Below are positions 22,801 through 34,801 of a stretch of DNA of 64,000 nucleotides, one piece after another. Where the stretch lies: the NCBI RefSeq assembly GCF_048771995.1, contig NC_133036.1, positions 16,771,001-16,835,000 of the forward strand, read 5' to 3'. The stretch comes from Taeniopygia guttata (lineage: Eukaryota; Chordata; Aves; Passeriformes; Estrildidae). Both the position numbers and the translations under genes were made by a program. Within the stretch, counting starts at the first letter, position 1. Each line of letters opens with the position of its first letter. The notes under the pieces are model-generated. The model did no database searches, was not told the origin of the DNA, and saw only the letters and a program-made list of their open reading frames with translations.

Positions 22801-24063
22801 AAGTTTTAACATAGAATTCAGTTTGTAGTTCAGAGATGAAGATGAGAAAGCTCCTAAGACAGCTGTGAGAGCACTACCTGTCCCAAATATCTGATCAGAG
22901 TGGGGAACTGAATGAATACTGAATAAAAATATTTCAACTTGTGTATAAAAAAATTAAACCATCCCCAAAAAGTTGTTTGTTTTGGTTTTAAGTTTTTGTT
23001 CTCGGAAAACTATTTTATGCTCTCTGAATAATTCAGATAATGTCTATGGTTTGGGAATGATAGCTAATATACAGATCCTTACAATTACCAATTTCATACT
23101 ATAGTTAGTGATAAAAAAAACCCCAAAAAACCAACCCTAGAACCAGGATAAAATGTAGATTTAAAACAGATCTGACTTTAAGGAGAGAAAGAGAGCTGCT
23201 GAAATTTTCAATTTTAATCCCTCTATATCCTTTTTTTCCCCTTTTCATCATCAATTCTCAGCTTTCTCTCTTAAATCCAAAGTGTTGTCACTGTGCACTA
23301 GCCTGAAAACACCCTGGACTGAGCAGAATCACAGCTTTTCCTCTCTGATTTTACTGGGAGGGCTTGATCCTGCCTCACTGTGTGACCAGTTTTCTAAATC
23401 ATGTTTATGAGTGGACAAGTTTTTCTGTTAAATAAAAGAGTGAAAAAGAAAAGATAAGCAGTCGAATAATTAAAACAGGCCCAGGAAACTTTTTGCTTTG
23501 CTTCTACCTGAAGTAAATCATGGCCAGTTCCCACAAAGCAGGTTCCAATGACTATTCCAAGGCAGGAATTCTCAATTCCTTCACCTTGGGTGGAAAAGAG
23601 CTGGCTGCTTCAGTCACACAGGACTTTGTAGTTCCATTTTTACTGCTTGGATCATTTTTCCCAGTAATATTTTCAAATGAAATACAGTCAGTAGTAAGTG
23701 GGAAAGCATCTTCTATACTCTCACTTAGCTAATATTTAACTTAACCAAACTGAGCTTAACAATTATGCCTCTGTCACTCTCCCTCAAATATATATATAAC
23801 TGTTATATATATAGTACCTTCCTCAAGCTTAAATAGATCAGCACTTTGCATAATTATCATAATAGACAACTCACATTTAGTCTGTCATTTAACACAAAAT
23901 AACCTAGCAAAATCTGTGAACACTGAGTTCTATTTATTGTCAATAATTCCCACAGAACTGCTGCATTTGAAAAACCGGAGCTGCTTGGTTAGGTCTAAAC
24001 ACCAAGCCAACTCCTTGTGTGATTTTAAGGATCAGGGAAAGGCAGTTGTGTGTCCTACAACAC
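19829..24063. other. unique AT-rich sequence between inverted LTRs
   Basis: About 4.2 kb bounded by the two inverted family-A LTRs. Contains a 19-bp direct duplication CAGCATCTCCTGAGTATTT (21070-21088 and 21089-21107), TA-rich tracts near 23789-23813 and a small GC-richer patch around 22600-22760 that I cannot assign. No retroviral gene is seen, so this is not the interior of a provirus. Confidence 0.5.
21450..21471. repeat. short perfect inverted repeat
   Basis: GAATCATC, then TTTTTT, then GATGATTC: an 8-bp perfect stem with a 6-base loop. It could form a small hairpin but is short enough to be chance in AT-rich DNA. Confidence 0.6.
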
Positions 24064-24771
24064 TGTCTTGGTTTGCAAAGCCAGCTGTCTGCTAAGGAAG
24101 GCAGGAGACTCCCTTGAAATGGAAAATGTAAACCTCTTCCCTCCAAATTATTACAATTTTGAAATTAAGGGCTCTCAGGCAAAGATACTGGGAGTAGGAA
24201 TAACATTTCTTTGTTAGGAAAATTAAAAATACAAATGCAATAGTACAAAAAAACCCCAAAACCCCTGCCAGAGTCAGAACATGCCCTGACAGCCTGTGGG
24301 TCAGGGTGGTGGCAGCAGTCCCATCCCAGGGTGGCTCAGCCCTCCTGTAGTGCCAGCTGTGCTTCTGCTGGAGCAGGATCCTGCACAACGGGGGAGTTTT
24401 CCTCTGGAGCTCCAGGGCTGGGGGAGATGGGCCTGGGCTCCTCTGGGAATGCAGTGGGGAAGAAAGCTGCTCCTCTGGGAATGCAGTGGGCAAAGGCTGC
24501 TGTGGGGTTCCCAGGTCAGATTGTATCCAGGTAGGAATGTTTGGCTCCTCCCCTGGGCAGAGCATCTCCCCATGGGATGATGGAATTTTCTCAGCCATGC
24601 AGGGACACTCACTGGCCATGAACAGAAGAGATCTCCTGGAGGGAGGATGGGCTGTGGGAGAGATAAAGGGAACTGCCCAATGGACAGAAGAGAACTGCCC
24701 CAGCTCTGACAGATGGGAAATAGAATAGAATGCACACCCCCAGACACATCTTGCATTTCCAGCCCAAGACA
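24064..24771 (-). mobile_element. solo ERV LTR, family A copy 2 (inverted)
   Basis: 708 bp bounded by TGTCTTGGTTTGC and AGCCCAAGACA, nearly identical in reverse to 18772-19536 apart from two fewer 32-bp units. No clean target duplication is visible (left flank CAACAC, right flank ACCATG). That may mean decay, or that one edge was lost when the neighbouring LTR at 24793 was joined to it. A 226-codon frame on the minus strand (24092-24772) covers most of the LTR but is a chance opening in non-coding sequence. Confidence 0.85.
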
Positions 24772-24792
24772 ACCATGGAAATGCTTATCCAG

Positions 24793-25571
24793 TGTCATTC
24801 CAGGAACTGATGGAGACTATTTATGCGAATGAGCTGGAATTTCCTGGGATAGAGACACTTTTCCTCACAGTGGCTGGGACAGGTTATGTTTTGGATTTTT
24901 CCTGAGCACAGGGTTGATAACTCAGGGATGTTTTTGCTGAGCAGGGCTGACAGGGAGCCAGGCATTTCCTGCCTCTCAGCCCATCCAACCAGCAAGGGGG
25001 CTGAGGGGTCACAAGATGCTGGGAGAGGACACAACCTGGGTAGCTGACCCAAACTGACCTGGGGGATGTTCCACACCATGAAATGTAACCATCAAGGTTT
25101 AAAACTGGGGAAAGAAGGAGGAAGGGGGGGACATTTGGAATGATGATGTTTGTTTTTCAAAGTCACAGCTCTGAGTGATGGAGTCCTGTTTTCCTGGAGA
25201 TGGTGAACACCTGCCTGCCCATGGGAAGTGTGGAATGAATTCCTTCTTTTGCTTTGTTTAACTGTGAGGGTTTTGCTTTACCAATTAAACATTCTTTATC
25301 TCAACTGACAAGTTTTAGAATCATGGAACCATAGAGTGCTTTGGGTTGAAATGGATGTTAAAGCTCATCCAGTGCCAGCCCTGCCATGTGCAGGGACACC
25401 TTCCACTGTCCCAGGCTGCTCTCAGCCCCAGTGTCTAACCTGGCTTTGGGCACTGCCAGGGATGGAGATTTTCTGACTTTTATATTTCAGTTCTCTCCCC
25501 CATGCTGGTGGCAGAGGGGTGAGTGAGTGGCTCTGTGGGGCTTAATTCCCATCAGGGGTTAAACCATGACA
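24793..25571 (+). mobile_element. ERV LTR, family B (avian ERVL type), split by a CR1
   Basis: Carries a series of blocks I recognise from a very common avian LTR: CTCACAGTGGCTGGGACAGG, GGGATGTTCCACACCATGAA, GAAGAAGGAGGAAGGGGGGG, GAGATGGTGAACACCTGCCT, then ACCAATTAAACATTC (polyadenylation-type ATTAAA) and the end GGGGTTAAACCATGACA at 25571. A CR1 sits inside it at 25317-25467, after which the LTR resumes with TTTTCTGACTTTTATA. The 5' start (TGTCATTCC) lies 21 bp after the family-A LTR and is approximate. Solo: no internal genes. Confidence 0.8.
25317..25467 (-). mobile_element. CR1 3' fragment nested in LTR B
   Basis: Starts with the CR1 tail AGAATCATGGAACCATAGAG and continues GGGTTGAAATGGATGTTAAA, CTTCCACTGTCCCAGGCTGC and TTTGGGCACTGCCAGGGATGG. 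It lies between GTTTT (LTR, left) and TTTTCTGAC (LTR, right) where known relatives of this LTR are continuous, so it inserted after the LTR did. 5'-truncated, about 150 bp. Confidence 0.85.
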
Positions 25572-28500
25572 GTAAGTAATGAGCTTTTAACACATTTTTC
25601 TCTTTCTACACATCTCTTAAATTCAGTCCTCGACAGTTTATATCAGTTGGGTATTGTGTAAACTACAAACTTACCAAGGCAATAGTTTAAAATTCTTTGC
25701 TTTTTCCTTTTAGATGTAGAGGAATGGATTTTTAATGAGTTGCTAGTAGTTTTAACTTAAGGGTTTAGCACTTCATTTATGAAGCTGCCTCCTTTTTAAA
25801 TATGACTGATAATGAACCAGGCAAGGTAGGAAACAACAAATAATTTGAACATGTAGTGGAATCAAGCTTTGCTATTTGTATGATTCCTCACAGAAAGAAA
25901 CACACTTCTCATTTCTTAAAAATATCATTACAGAGAGAGAAAATTTAATTCTACCAAGAACACGAAAAGAGACTGAGAATAACATTAATACTTTATATGA
26001 AACTTACTATTATTTATCATGTAGTACTGAGAAGATTGCTAATAGTCAAATTACAGATAAATACACACCAGCAGCAGTAATTGTTACTGTATGAATAAAG
26101 GTAATCTACTAAGTCCTGTTTTTTTTTTTTTTTTTTTTCTTTTGTACCAGGGCTAAACTAAATAATTACTCACAGAATTGTAACTTCTCCTGTAGTAGAG
26201 CAGCATAAACTTACAGCTGACTCTGAGTTTGCTAGAGTCAAGGGAGAAATATTGTTTTACTAGGAAGCACTGAGCCTTGGAAAAAGGTGTGATCCGGCTC
26301 CTTCCTCCAAATACTCTCTTATACCATGGGGCAAAATGTTGTCTTAAAAATTCTCTTTCTAAACTTAGGGAAGTGGGGAAAAATCTCCAGCATATTTCAG
26401 GTACTTCCTCTATTCCGCTTAAAAACAGTGAAAGGAGAGTACACAAGGCATTTGTATACTTCAGTGTTTTACCTTGTTAGCCTAAAACACCAAGAATAAC
26501 ACATTTTTCACTGTGCTGAGCAAATTTTCCTGTGCTTGAGCAAACCTTTAGCAGGTGCCTGCTGGGGAGTGCATATTCCATTTACTCTTTGAAGCTTTCC
26601 TACTTCAGAAGGAAGTGAATACACATCCTGCTGTTTGGAGGAGCAGGGCTGAGATAAAGAGGCTTGACCTGTGAAATATTTGTTAGTCTGGGGTCTACTC
26701 TAACTGTTAGCCAGGCCTGCTTTCTTTTGGAATAGTAAAAAAATCTAAACAACTGTTTTCAGGAGAGTTTGAATGAATCTGCAGGAGTACCTGTACAAGG
26801 AAAAATTGTTATAGATTTTATGAGGGGGAAGGGTCTTGAAGCCACAGCTCTGTGTGGGAACAACAAATGGAGAGTTCTAGTATTAGGCTGGTTCAGTGGT
26901 CATGCAAAAGTCCAACAATGGGGAGGATTATTCCATCCCAGCCCTGGAGTGCACAGATCAGTGATTTCCAGGAACTCTGGTAGAGTAAAAGCAGCTTTTA
27001 TACCAGACCTAAAGACCCTTCAGACATGGGAAACAGTACTTTTTATATAGCATTAAATATATATCTGGAACATTAAAACATCACTTTTCACTGAACATTT
27101 ATAATAGTCAATATACATTTTCTCAGCTTTGTAATTCATAATGCTCATCAACATTTTCAAATGTGCAGAATTCATGGAAATTTTATTTCCTAAGAGTATC
27201 AACTGCTATCTATATTTTGTTGTTGAAATATAAAGAAAAATTGTGAATACAATTCCTTGTTTTGCATGGTTATTTCTTTTATTAGTCCAAGTGATAAAAT
27301 TCATCCATGTTCCATTAATCTTATTTGATTTTTTTTTTACCCTTTGCATTAATGCTCAATTATAATAACATTTTGTGTTTCATTTGACTCTTTGCTATGT
27401 AGTACAGAATCAAAAAAACCACTATTAATAGTGGGTTCAATCAATTTCTAAGTGCATACATTTCCTCTAGGTACTGATCTAATTGCAATCACAGGAGACA
27501 TTAAAGAAACATGCTCTAAAAATGGGAAAATCGTCTAAGTACCAGTGCTGTATACAATGAGTAAACATGTACATGATTCTTCTAAGTGCTTCTGGAGTGA
27601 AACTTTATTAATTCACATAAATAATCAAATACATAATTCAAGCTGCCTCCCAAAATGTGATTTATACACTTGACCTAAGAGACAGCAAACACTTGAGCAA
27701 CGATTTCTCTATTTCAGAGAGGATGGCTCAATTTTACCCCAGCTGTGCCTCTTTACAGGTGGATTTTATGTGTCAGGACCTCGAGAGCTCAAATGTGACC
27801 CTGAGCAGCTGCACTGGGGTTCTCACCCACATGGGCCCTGTGGGTTTTGGGCTCCATGCAAGCTCAGCCCCCAGTCTTTAGTCCTCATTTGAGGCGCCTC
27901 ACAGGTGTCCTTGTCCTGTTTCTGGTGTGGCACATCTGATGTCCCATCTGCTCAGAGGGTGGCTCAGTGACTCCTCACATGCACATTTGTACTTGGAGCT
28001 GTCTTTGGCCACATCTGCCCAGTCACTTAGACCTGTCACAGCCCTGGTGTCACTTGTCTCAGCCCCCATCACCTTCTGCTCCTGTCTGGACTTTCTGTTT
28101 GGGCTCTGCTCCTGTTTCACCAATTGAATTATTCGAGACAGCCACTGGATCATGCCCCCAGCAGCAGTCCCTGTGTGCTGTGCCCAGATCCAGCACATCT
28201 GCTATTGGGGAGCCCCCCTGGCTTCCTCCCTATCCCCCCAGGAGCAGCTGGCCCTGGCTGCTTCCTGACATAGAAAATACTGTGTCTGTTTTGGGTGGTG
28301 TGGTTTTCATCCTGGCAAAATGATTGCATCTCCCCAAAAGCAATCTCAGTGGGGCAATGACAGAAACAAAAGGCAAGTTGTTGGGAGCACCCAAATTACA
28401 GCTCCTGGAAATGGAATGGCAGGTGAATGCTATTGAATGTCAAGCTAAAACAAAGAGACTTGAACTTCTGAGCTGGAAACTCTGCATTTTTCCCTATCAC

Positions 28501-29556
28501 ACAAGAGCTCTGCATTTCAGTTTCAATTCTAGTGCAGTTTCAATTCTAGTATTCTGCAATACATCATTTTCTACTGAAAAGAAATATAATATGAAATAGT
28601 TTGGGTTTTTTTCCCCTATCAGGCCTTCATCTCTAAATCATGAACTATATTTCAACCAAACAACTAGGTATTGAAGATATCTGATTTCTTGCAATTTGAA
28701 ATCACTATCTGATTCATACACCAGTGCTAATTAAAATTGGGAACATGATACCCTGTCCTTATCACCTGACTGCTTTCCAAGTGATACAGGGCTGGGAGAA
28801 ATATTCCAGTAAGAACCAGAACAGCAATTTTTGCTAGAAAAATAAGTAATATTTAGATGAAATAGTATTCTTCATCTCTGGCACCATTTCTAGAGCACAG
28901 CATTTATGTATACAGACTCTAGGCAGTTGCATTAGAAAGGATTGCTCTAGTGCTGGAAATAGTATTTCATGCAAAAGGAAGAAATCTAGGGAGAGGAAAT
29001 AGGCTTTCTATCTTCCCAGATTTTAGTGATTGAATTAAAAAGATCCAACTGTATTTCTAGATAAATACAAAATGAAATTGTCCTAATGCTTACTTTTAAA
29101 CTGGTAGAAAAGAGCTTTGGTGTTTGACAGGATCTGATGAATGCAACTAAAGTGGAAATAGCAAATTTTTCATAGAAGATTTTTCTTCCTGTGAGCTGCT
29201 TTCCATGGTTTTAACCTCAATCAAAGTACCCTGTTGTTCACTTTCAAGGTCTATGTAGTAGCTGTTGAATGTATTATCTCCAAAATGATACCTGGGTTTG
29301 TACTGAAGTTATCATATGTATTATTAGACATTTAGGCATATATTTTAAGTTTGGCTCCTTTATGCTTGCTCAAGGCAAAATATTTTTCCAAGGCAGGAGT
29401 GAATTGTAGCTTCTAGTCTGGGATGAGAGCCATGTGCAGCACAGAGAGGTGTCTGTGTGTTGTCCTGTAAAGTAAATGCTAAGGAGGCAAAGTGCCAGTG
29501 GTGGCTGAAGTCACAGTCCACCCAAACACAGTGCAGAAAAGAGAAAAGGTCCATAT
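25572..29556. other. unique sequence, no gene recognised
   Basis: About 4 kb, AT-rich except a GC-richer island at 27700-28290. The island has open frames of about 99-118 codons on opposite strands but no recognisable domain, splice pattern or promoter. A T-run of 20 lies at 26119-26138. A short duplication GTTTCAATTCTAGT occurs near 28519-28550. Confidence 0.45.
26119..26138. repeat. poly(T) tract, 20 bases
   Basis: Uninterrupted T-run. No retroposed gene or A-tailed element is recognisable next to it. Confidence 0.9.
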
Positions 29557-30090
29557 TCACAGAATCACAGAATCGTTAGGTTTGGAAGAGACCTCTGGAG
29601 ATCATCCAGCTCAATGCCCTTGCCAAGGCAGGGTCACCTGGAGCAGGTGACACAGGGACATGCCCAGGTGGGTTTGGAAGGTCTCCAGGGAGGGAGAGTC
29701 CAATGCCCTCCCTGGGCACTGGTCCAGTGCTCTGCCACCCTCCGTGGAATGAAGTTCTCCCCCATGTTGATGTAGAGCTCGCTGTGGTTTTGTTTATGTC
29801 CATTACTCCCTGTCCTGTCACTGGGCACCCTGGAAAGAGTCTGGCACCATCCTCTGCCAGCCCTTGGAGATGTTGGTGAGGATTAATGACACCCCTCAGG
29901 CTTTTCTCCTCCAGACTGACCAGGCCCAGCTCCCACAGCTTCTCCTCATTAGAGAGATCCTCCAGACCCCAAAGCATCTTTGTGACCTCTGCTGGACCCT
30001 CCCCAGCACCCCAGCAGCTCCTGGTTTTTCTTGGCCTGTTGAGCCCAGAACTGAACCCAGCACTCCAGCTGGGCCTCAGTGGCTGAGTAT
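29557..30090 (-). mobile_element. CR1 LINE, part 1 (split by an LTR)
   Basis: Reverse-oriented CR1 starting with the tail TCACAGAATCACAGAATCG, then TTTGGAAGAGACCTCTGGAG, CCCTGTCCTGTCACTGGGCA, CTTCTCCTCATTAGAGAGAT and TGAGCCCAGAACTGAACCCA. It is a different subfamily from the songbird copies at 4711 and elsewhere. It breaks off at CTCAGTGGCTGAGT and continues at 30458 beyond an LTR. Confidence 0.92.
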
Positions 30091-30457
30091 TGTGGGAAAT
30101 TTAGGATTTGTGTATAACTGATGAATATGATTGAGTAGAAGTTGTTTATTGTTTATATTACACTCTTATAGATTTCATAAACTGTAAGTATACTTTTCTT
30201 GATTGATGTTTTTGCCTTGCTCTCTCGATTTCTGTTTTTGTTTCTTAGTATCTGAGATTAGTTACAGTTTAGATGTTTTACAGTCATTTGTTACTTAGGT
30301 TTTTGTGATTCTGTGATTCTGGTATTTGGGTTTTCAGTTTCTTCATTCTTATTTCAGCACACTTTACGTCTTAGTAACCTTGATGAATTCCACAGTGCCC
30401 TGAGAAAATTCTGATAAGAACAGTTACAAGCAGTGGCTGGTGCACGCTGCAGCCTAA
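30091..30457 (-). mobile_element. solo ERV LTR, family C copy 2, inserted in CR1
   Basis: Starts TGTGGGAAATTTAGG, ends near GCAGCCTAA, and aligns with 1475-1827 along its length. On the minus strand it contains AATAAACAACTTC, a good polyadenylation signal, followed by a short U5-like end TTTCCCACA. Both sides are CR1 of the same element in the same orientation, so the LTR landed in a pre-existing CR1. No clean target duplication was found, and the exact ends may be off by a few bases. Confidence 0.8.
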
Positions 30458-30700
30458 GTTGTTCAGAGACATTGCTACAGCTGAGCAGAGGGGGTCTCCC
30501 CTCTCCAACCTGCTGGAAATGCTCTTCCTGAGGCCTCCTGGATCCATTTGTCCCTCCTGGCTGCAAGGACCATGAGTCCACTTGTGACCCACCAGGACCC
30601 CAGGTCCTTCTGCAGAGAGCTGCTCCAGCAGTCAGCCCCAGCCTGAGCTGCTGCTCGGGCAGTTCCTCCCCTTCCCTCATTCCCGGGCAGGCTCTCATAC
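30458..30700 (-). mobile_element. CR1 LINE, part 2 (end of the reverse-transcriptase ORF)
   Basis: Continues the CR1 after the LTR: TGAGCAGAGGGGGTCTCCCC, AACCTGCTGGAAATGCTCTT, TGACCCACCAGGACCCCAGG and CCTTCTGCAGAGAGCTGCTCC. In CR1 this stretch is the 3' end of ORF2 (reverse transcriptase) and its junction with the 3' untranslated region. The reading frame is not maintained; similarity ends near 30700. Confidence 0.85.
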
Positions 30701-33700
30701 CTCTGACTGTGGGGTTTATAGCTCTGAGCTGCCATTTCCTTGCTTTCAGACCTCCTGCTCAGGAGAATTGGTGGTGAAGAGGTGGAGAATTGAGTCCTCA
30801 CACGTAACACAGTTTAATCCCAACAGCATAGCACTTGGTGAAAGCCCAGGGCTCTGGGTTCCAGCTGTGTGGATTTATCAGAGCGCGGAGCCCGTGGACA
30901 AAGCTTGACTAAGCAACTCTTTCCATGTGATATGGCTGACCTCGAAATTCCTGTCAGTCTTTATCTACATGGAGCAACTGCTCATTGTGGGAACAATATA
31001 CATGACACAGGCCTGGAAATAATTTTAAATCTAAAAATATTATTCCTCAGTTGACATACCTTCCTTTTTTTTCCCAACAACAAAGCTCTTTGTTACTTTG
31101 GTTACTTGGTGTATTTGTGCACTATCAGTTATACCAAAATTAAGAGGTTTAAACAGAGCAGTTCCCCATTATAGTTGTCAGTATTTTATATAAAATCTGA
31201 GCAGGATTAGTCAGCAACTGGATAAAGCCAGCCTCTGGTATCAGAACTGTATCAGTGTTCATGGTGTTCCTACTGTTGACTAAATGTTGGAAAGTGTTTA
31301 GCAGACCAATAGTAACCATTTGGTATCTTCAGAATGATAGTGCAAAATTAAACTACAATTAAAATGGTTTAAAATAGTTTTAAAGACCATTTTATATAAA
31401 AATACATTACTTCTTGTGTATTAAAGAATGTATAAATGTAAGTGTTCTGCATCTTCTTATTCCTTTAAAAAGACAGTACTACTACCAAAAAGAAATTGCT
31501 TATTATACATTTGAACACATATCTAACTCTCTACTAGCTAGAAACAAGTTTACAGAAACCCACACAAAATATTCTGAAATGACCTTTCTGAATAATTGAA
31601 GATGGCTTTGCATTTTTACCAGCATCTCCATAAACTCAGTATGGCATCAATGACAGTTCACCACAACCTCAGCCATAGAGTAGCATTTACAAACATATTT
31701 AAAGAGCTTTACTGTAAGTAATGAAATTATTAGAGAGCAACTAGGACAAATATATCTGAATGTTCAAATGTGCTTTATGAGCTCAATAATTCTCATGGTA
31801 AACATATTTTTTTCTGAAGACCTGGTGGCTAAGAGCTAGCCTTTGTGCAATTGTGAAATGGGTGGGTGATGAAATTGCTATTTTTCTGTTTTCTTCCTTA
31901 CTGAGATTGTAGCCTACATACAGAAAAACTGATATTATATTTCTGGCAAATATTTTAGTTGTGGCTATTTTCTTTTTTTTTAATAGAATCATAGACATCT
32001 TGTCTTCACCTTGCATTTTCCTCAACTGTTGTTCCTATTAATATTGAAAAACTTTTTATTGTATAAAGCTGGCCTAGTAGATGAGGAGCAAACTCTCAGA
32101 ACTGGAAATATGTGACTCAGTGGAGAACATCCACTTTTATGAGTTACCTGGGGGCTGAGGCAGGTCCAAGGCAAAACTACTACAAGGTTTTCATTTGTGA
32201 GTCAACCCTTATGATTTTTCATTCAATTTCTTTATTGTTTTCACACCTATCCTCCAAAAAAAACAAAACCGAAAATCCAGATACACTTCTAAATTTTCTA
32301 AATTTAGTTTTGCTGTTATCAGAGGAGAAATAACTACAAAATCTGCTGTTCCACCCTTCAGCTGGAAGTGAGGTGGTCATTGGAAGAGAACCTAAATGTT
32401 ATGTGTGAAAAAGCATTTATGATATTGAAAATTGTTAGTTAATCACAGCCCTTTTTGGGAACAGGACTAAACATAATGAGAGTATCAATAGGGGTCAAGC
32501 TAAAAAAGGAATGTTAAAAATCAATACCAACAGCTGAACTGTTGCAGGGCTAGGGCAATTAGCATCTAAGTTAGTTGTCCCCAAGTACTCTTAAGTGCTT
32601 CATTTGGAAAACCACCATTCTTGTTGTGGTTTAGACTCTTTTATATTCACATATAATCCCCATATTTTCAGCACTCAGATGCCCAAGCTCCTGAAATTTT
32701 AAATTCACCAACATAGGATGAGCTGCTTGGAAATCCCTGAATGCATGGCCCAGAGGTGTCTGCATGGCACAGGACCCAAAAAGCTTCAGATTGCTCTCAA
32801 GGCTGGGGCACTGCTGTAGTTAGACTGAAATGACTTCTGCACTTCTGGGTGTCCAGCACCCCTCTGTGAGTGGATATTTATATGGATGCTGATGATGATA
32901 TTTTCCACCCATTCTTTATCATAACTCTGGGATGCAGGAGAGTGTTCTCATTCTCAGGGAACTCAGCACCTGTGTAGTTCCTGTGTGTGGAGAAACAGTT
33001 ATTGGCTTAGACAATTAACAAAATAATTAAGACACTTTCCTTGCTGCCAGTGCAGTGGCACAAGACTGGAAAACAGGAGATATTGTGCCCAAGATTCCCT
33101 CCCAAGAAGCTGATTATGCTGCCTCTATAAACACATCATTTGTTTAAAGTCAACAAATATGTTTTCCCCTCTTGTTCTTCTCCCACATCATTGATGAAGC
33201 ATTCTCTCAGTTAACACACTGAGGGCAGGAAATGCTTGGAGCACACAAATGAGACTTCAGGAGCTGTGTTGGTTTTGTATTAGGAGTGGGTTGTGCAAAG
33301 GAGTGTCAGGATAAGGTTATTTAGAGTAGTCACTTGTCCTTGATTTCTTCAATGGTCAGTATTTAAAAAATCCAAGTGCAATTTCTAAATTATATTCAAA
33401 ATCTCAAGTTACTTAAATATTGAGGCAACTGCTTTATATTTTTTGATTCTGGTTGTTATATCACAGCAAAGCTGGACCAGCAAAGCTGGACCACATGCAG
33501 ATGTGGGAGGCTGTACTTTATTCAGGGAGAGTAAACTGTTTCCAAAATACAGAAAAATGAATTCTTTCAAGTTTTATTGCCTTTTGTACTTATTGAGAAA
33601 TTGTATCAATTCAAGGTACCAATGATTTCTGATTCGTACTGCAATAATTTAATTTTTACTTTTACTTTTCATATCAGTAGAAGTAAAAAAAAAATTGCCA

Positions 33701-34465
33701 TTTGCATTTATTGCATCAGGTGAAATACTTTTAGTCTGAAAACTTTTCTACTTCATTATTTAGTTTGAATTTGAGAGTGAGAAATTCTCTTTACTATAGT
33801 TACACTGCAAAGCAGACAATACCTTTCGATTAAGCCCTTTGAAATGAGCACATGGACATGAATCCCTGTGGTTTGTCTCAGTGTAAAGTGCTCTTTATTC
33901 CATATGGAATGGCTTCCAAGAATCATTCCTCTGGAGCACAGAAATCCTTTTGTTCCCCTTTCAAACGTCCTTATCTTTCTCAGAAAACTGTGTAACAGAA
34001 GAGATCAAGAGAGAGTATTGATTCCAGAGAGAGGGATCTGAACCCAAACTGGGACACCATAAAAGGACAGGAGGATTGGATGCCTATTTCCATGGGCCAT
34101 GGGAGTAGATTGTGAGTTTTGTATCACATTGCCAACAGGTGGATGGAGAGAACATTGTTCCAGGAGTGGAAGTGATGAGAGCCAAGAGAGTGAAACTTCC
34201 TTTGATGGAATGGTCTTTATGGGATACATTGTCTGCTCCAAATATCAACAGAAAGGAACCTACTGCATGTAACATATTTGCATGAATCCAGCCTATAGAA
34301 CAGATGGTTGTGATTCCCTTCTGGTGAACTGTGTCCGGCTGCCAAAGGAGGTGCCACTGCACGGGTGTCTCCTGTTAGTCAAGGCTATGGCAAGGAAAAA
34401 AAAAGGGAAAAGGGTCACCAATTGCTGGGGTATTCCCTTAGTCCAAAGTATCTTGTTTAAAACTG
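30701..34465. other. unique AT-rich sequence
   Basis: About 3.8 kb without a recognised gene. A possible old CR1 reverse-transcriptase remnant lies at 33055-33125. A 14-bp direct duplication CAGCAAAGCTGGAC occurs near 33464-33492. Confidence 0.45.
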
Positions 34466-34801
34466 TGGCCTTGCAGGGCCTGAAGGAGCTGCAGGAAAGA
34501 TGGAGAGAGACAATTGCCAAGGGCTGGAGGGACAGGGCACAGGGAATGGCTCCCAGTGGCAGAGGGCAGGGCTGGATGGGATGTTGGGAATGAGGAATTG
34601 TTCCCTGTGAGGGTGGGCAGGCCCTGGCCCGGGTGCCCAGAGCAGCTGTGGCTGCCCCTGGATCCCTGGCAGTGCCCAAGGCCAGGTTGGACACTGGGGC
34701 TGGAGCAGCCTGGGGCAGTGGGAGGGGTCCCTGCCATGGCAGGGGGTGGAATGGGATCGGCTTTATGTTCCTTCCCAGCCCAAACCATTCCATGATTCTA
34801 C
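34466..34801 (+). mobile_element. CR1 LINE 3' end
   Basis: Sense copy of the songbird subfamily: GGCCTTGCAGGGCCTGAAGG, AGAGAGACAATTGCCAAGGG, GGGAATGAGGAATTGTTCCC, GTCCCTGCCATGGCAGGGGG and the tail ACCATTCCATGATTCTAC. It starts in the 3' part of the element (5'-truncated). Confidence 0.93.

Noticed and set aside
18772..24771. A complete provirus bounded by the two family-A LTRs
   Set aside because: The LTRs are in opposite orientation and the DNA between them shows no gag, pol or env similarity and no primer-binding site or polypurine tract.
24092..24772. 226-codon open frame on the minus strand
   Set aside because: It lies within LTR A copy 2 from near one end to the other. The sister LTR does not keep the same frame intact through its extra 32-bp units (32 is not a multiple of 3), so the opening is chance.
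26769..27050. 93-codon frame that looked somewhat protein-like
   Set aside because: No recognisable family; flanked by repeat-free AT-rich DNA without exon signals.
27900..28290. GC-rich island as a possible gag or promoter remnant
   Set aside because: No retroviral motif could be read in any frame, and CpG dinucleotides are rare, unlike a CpG island promoter.
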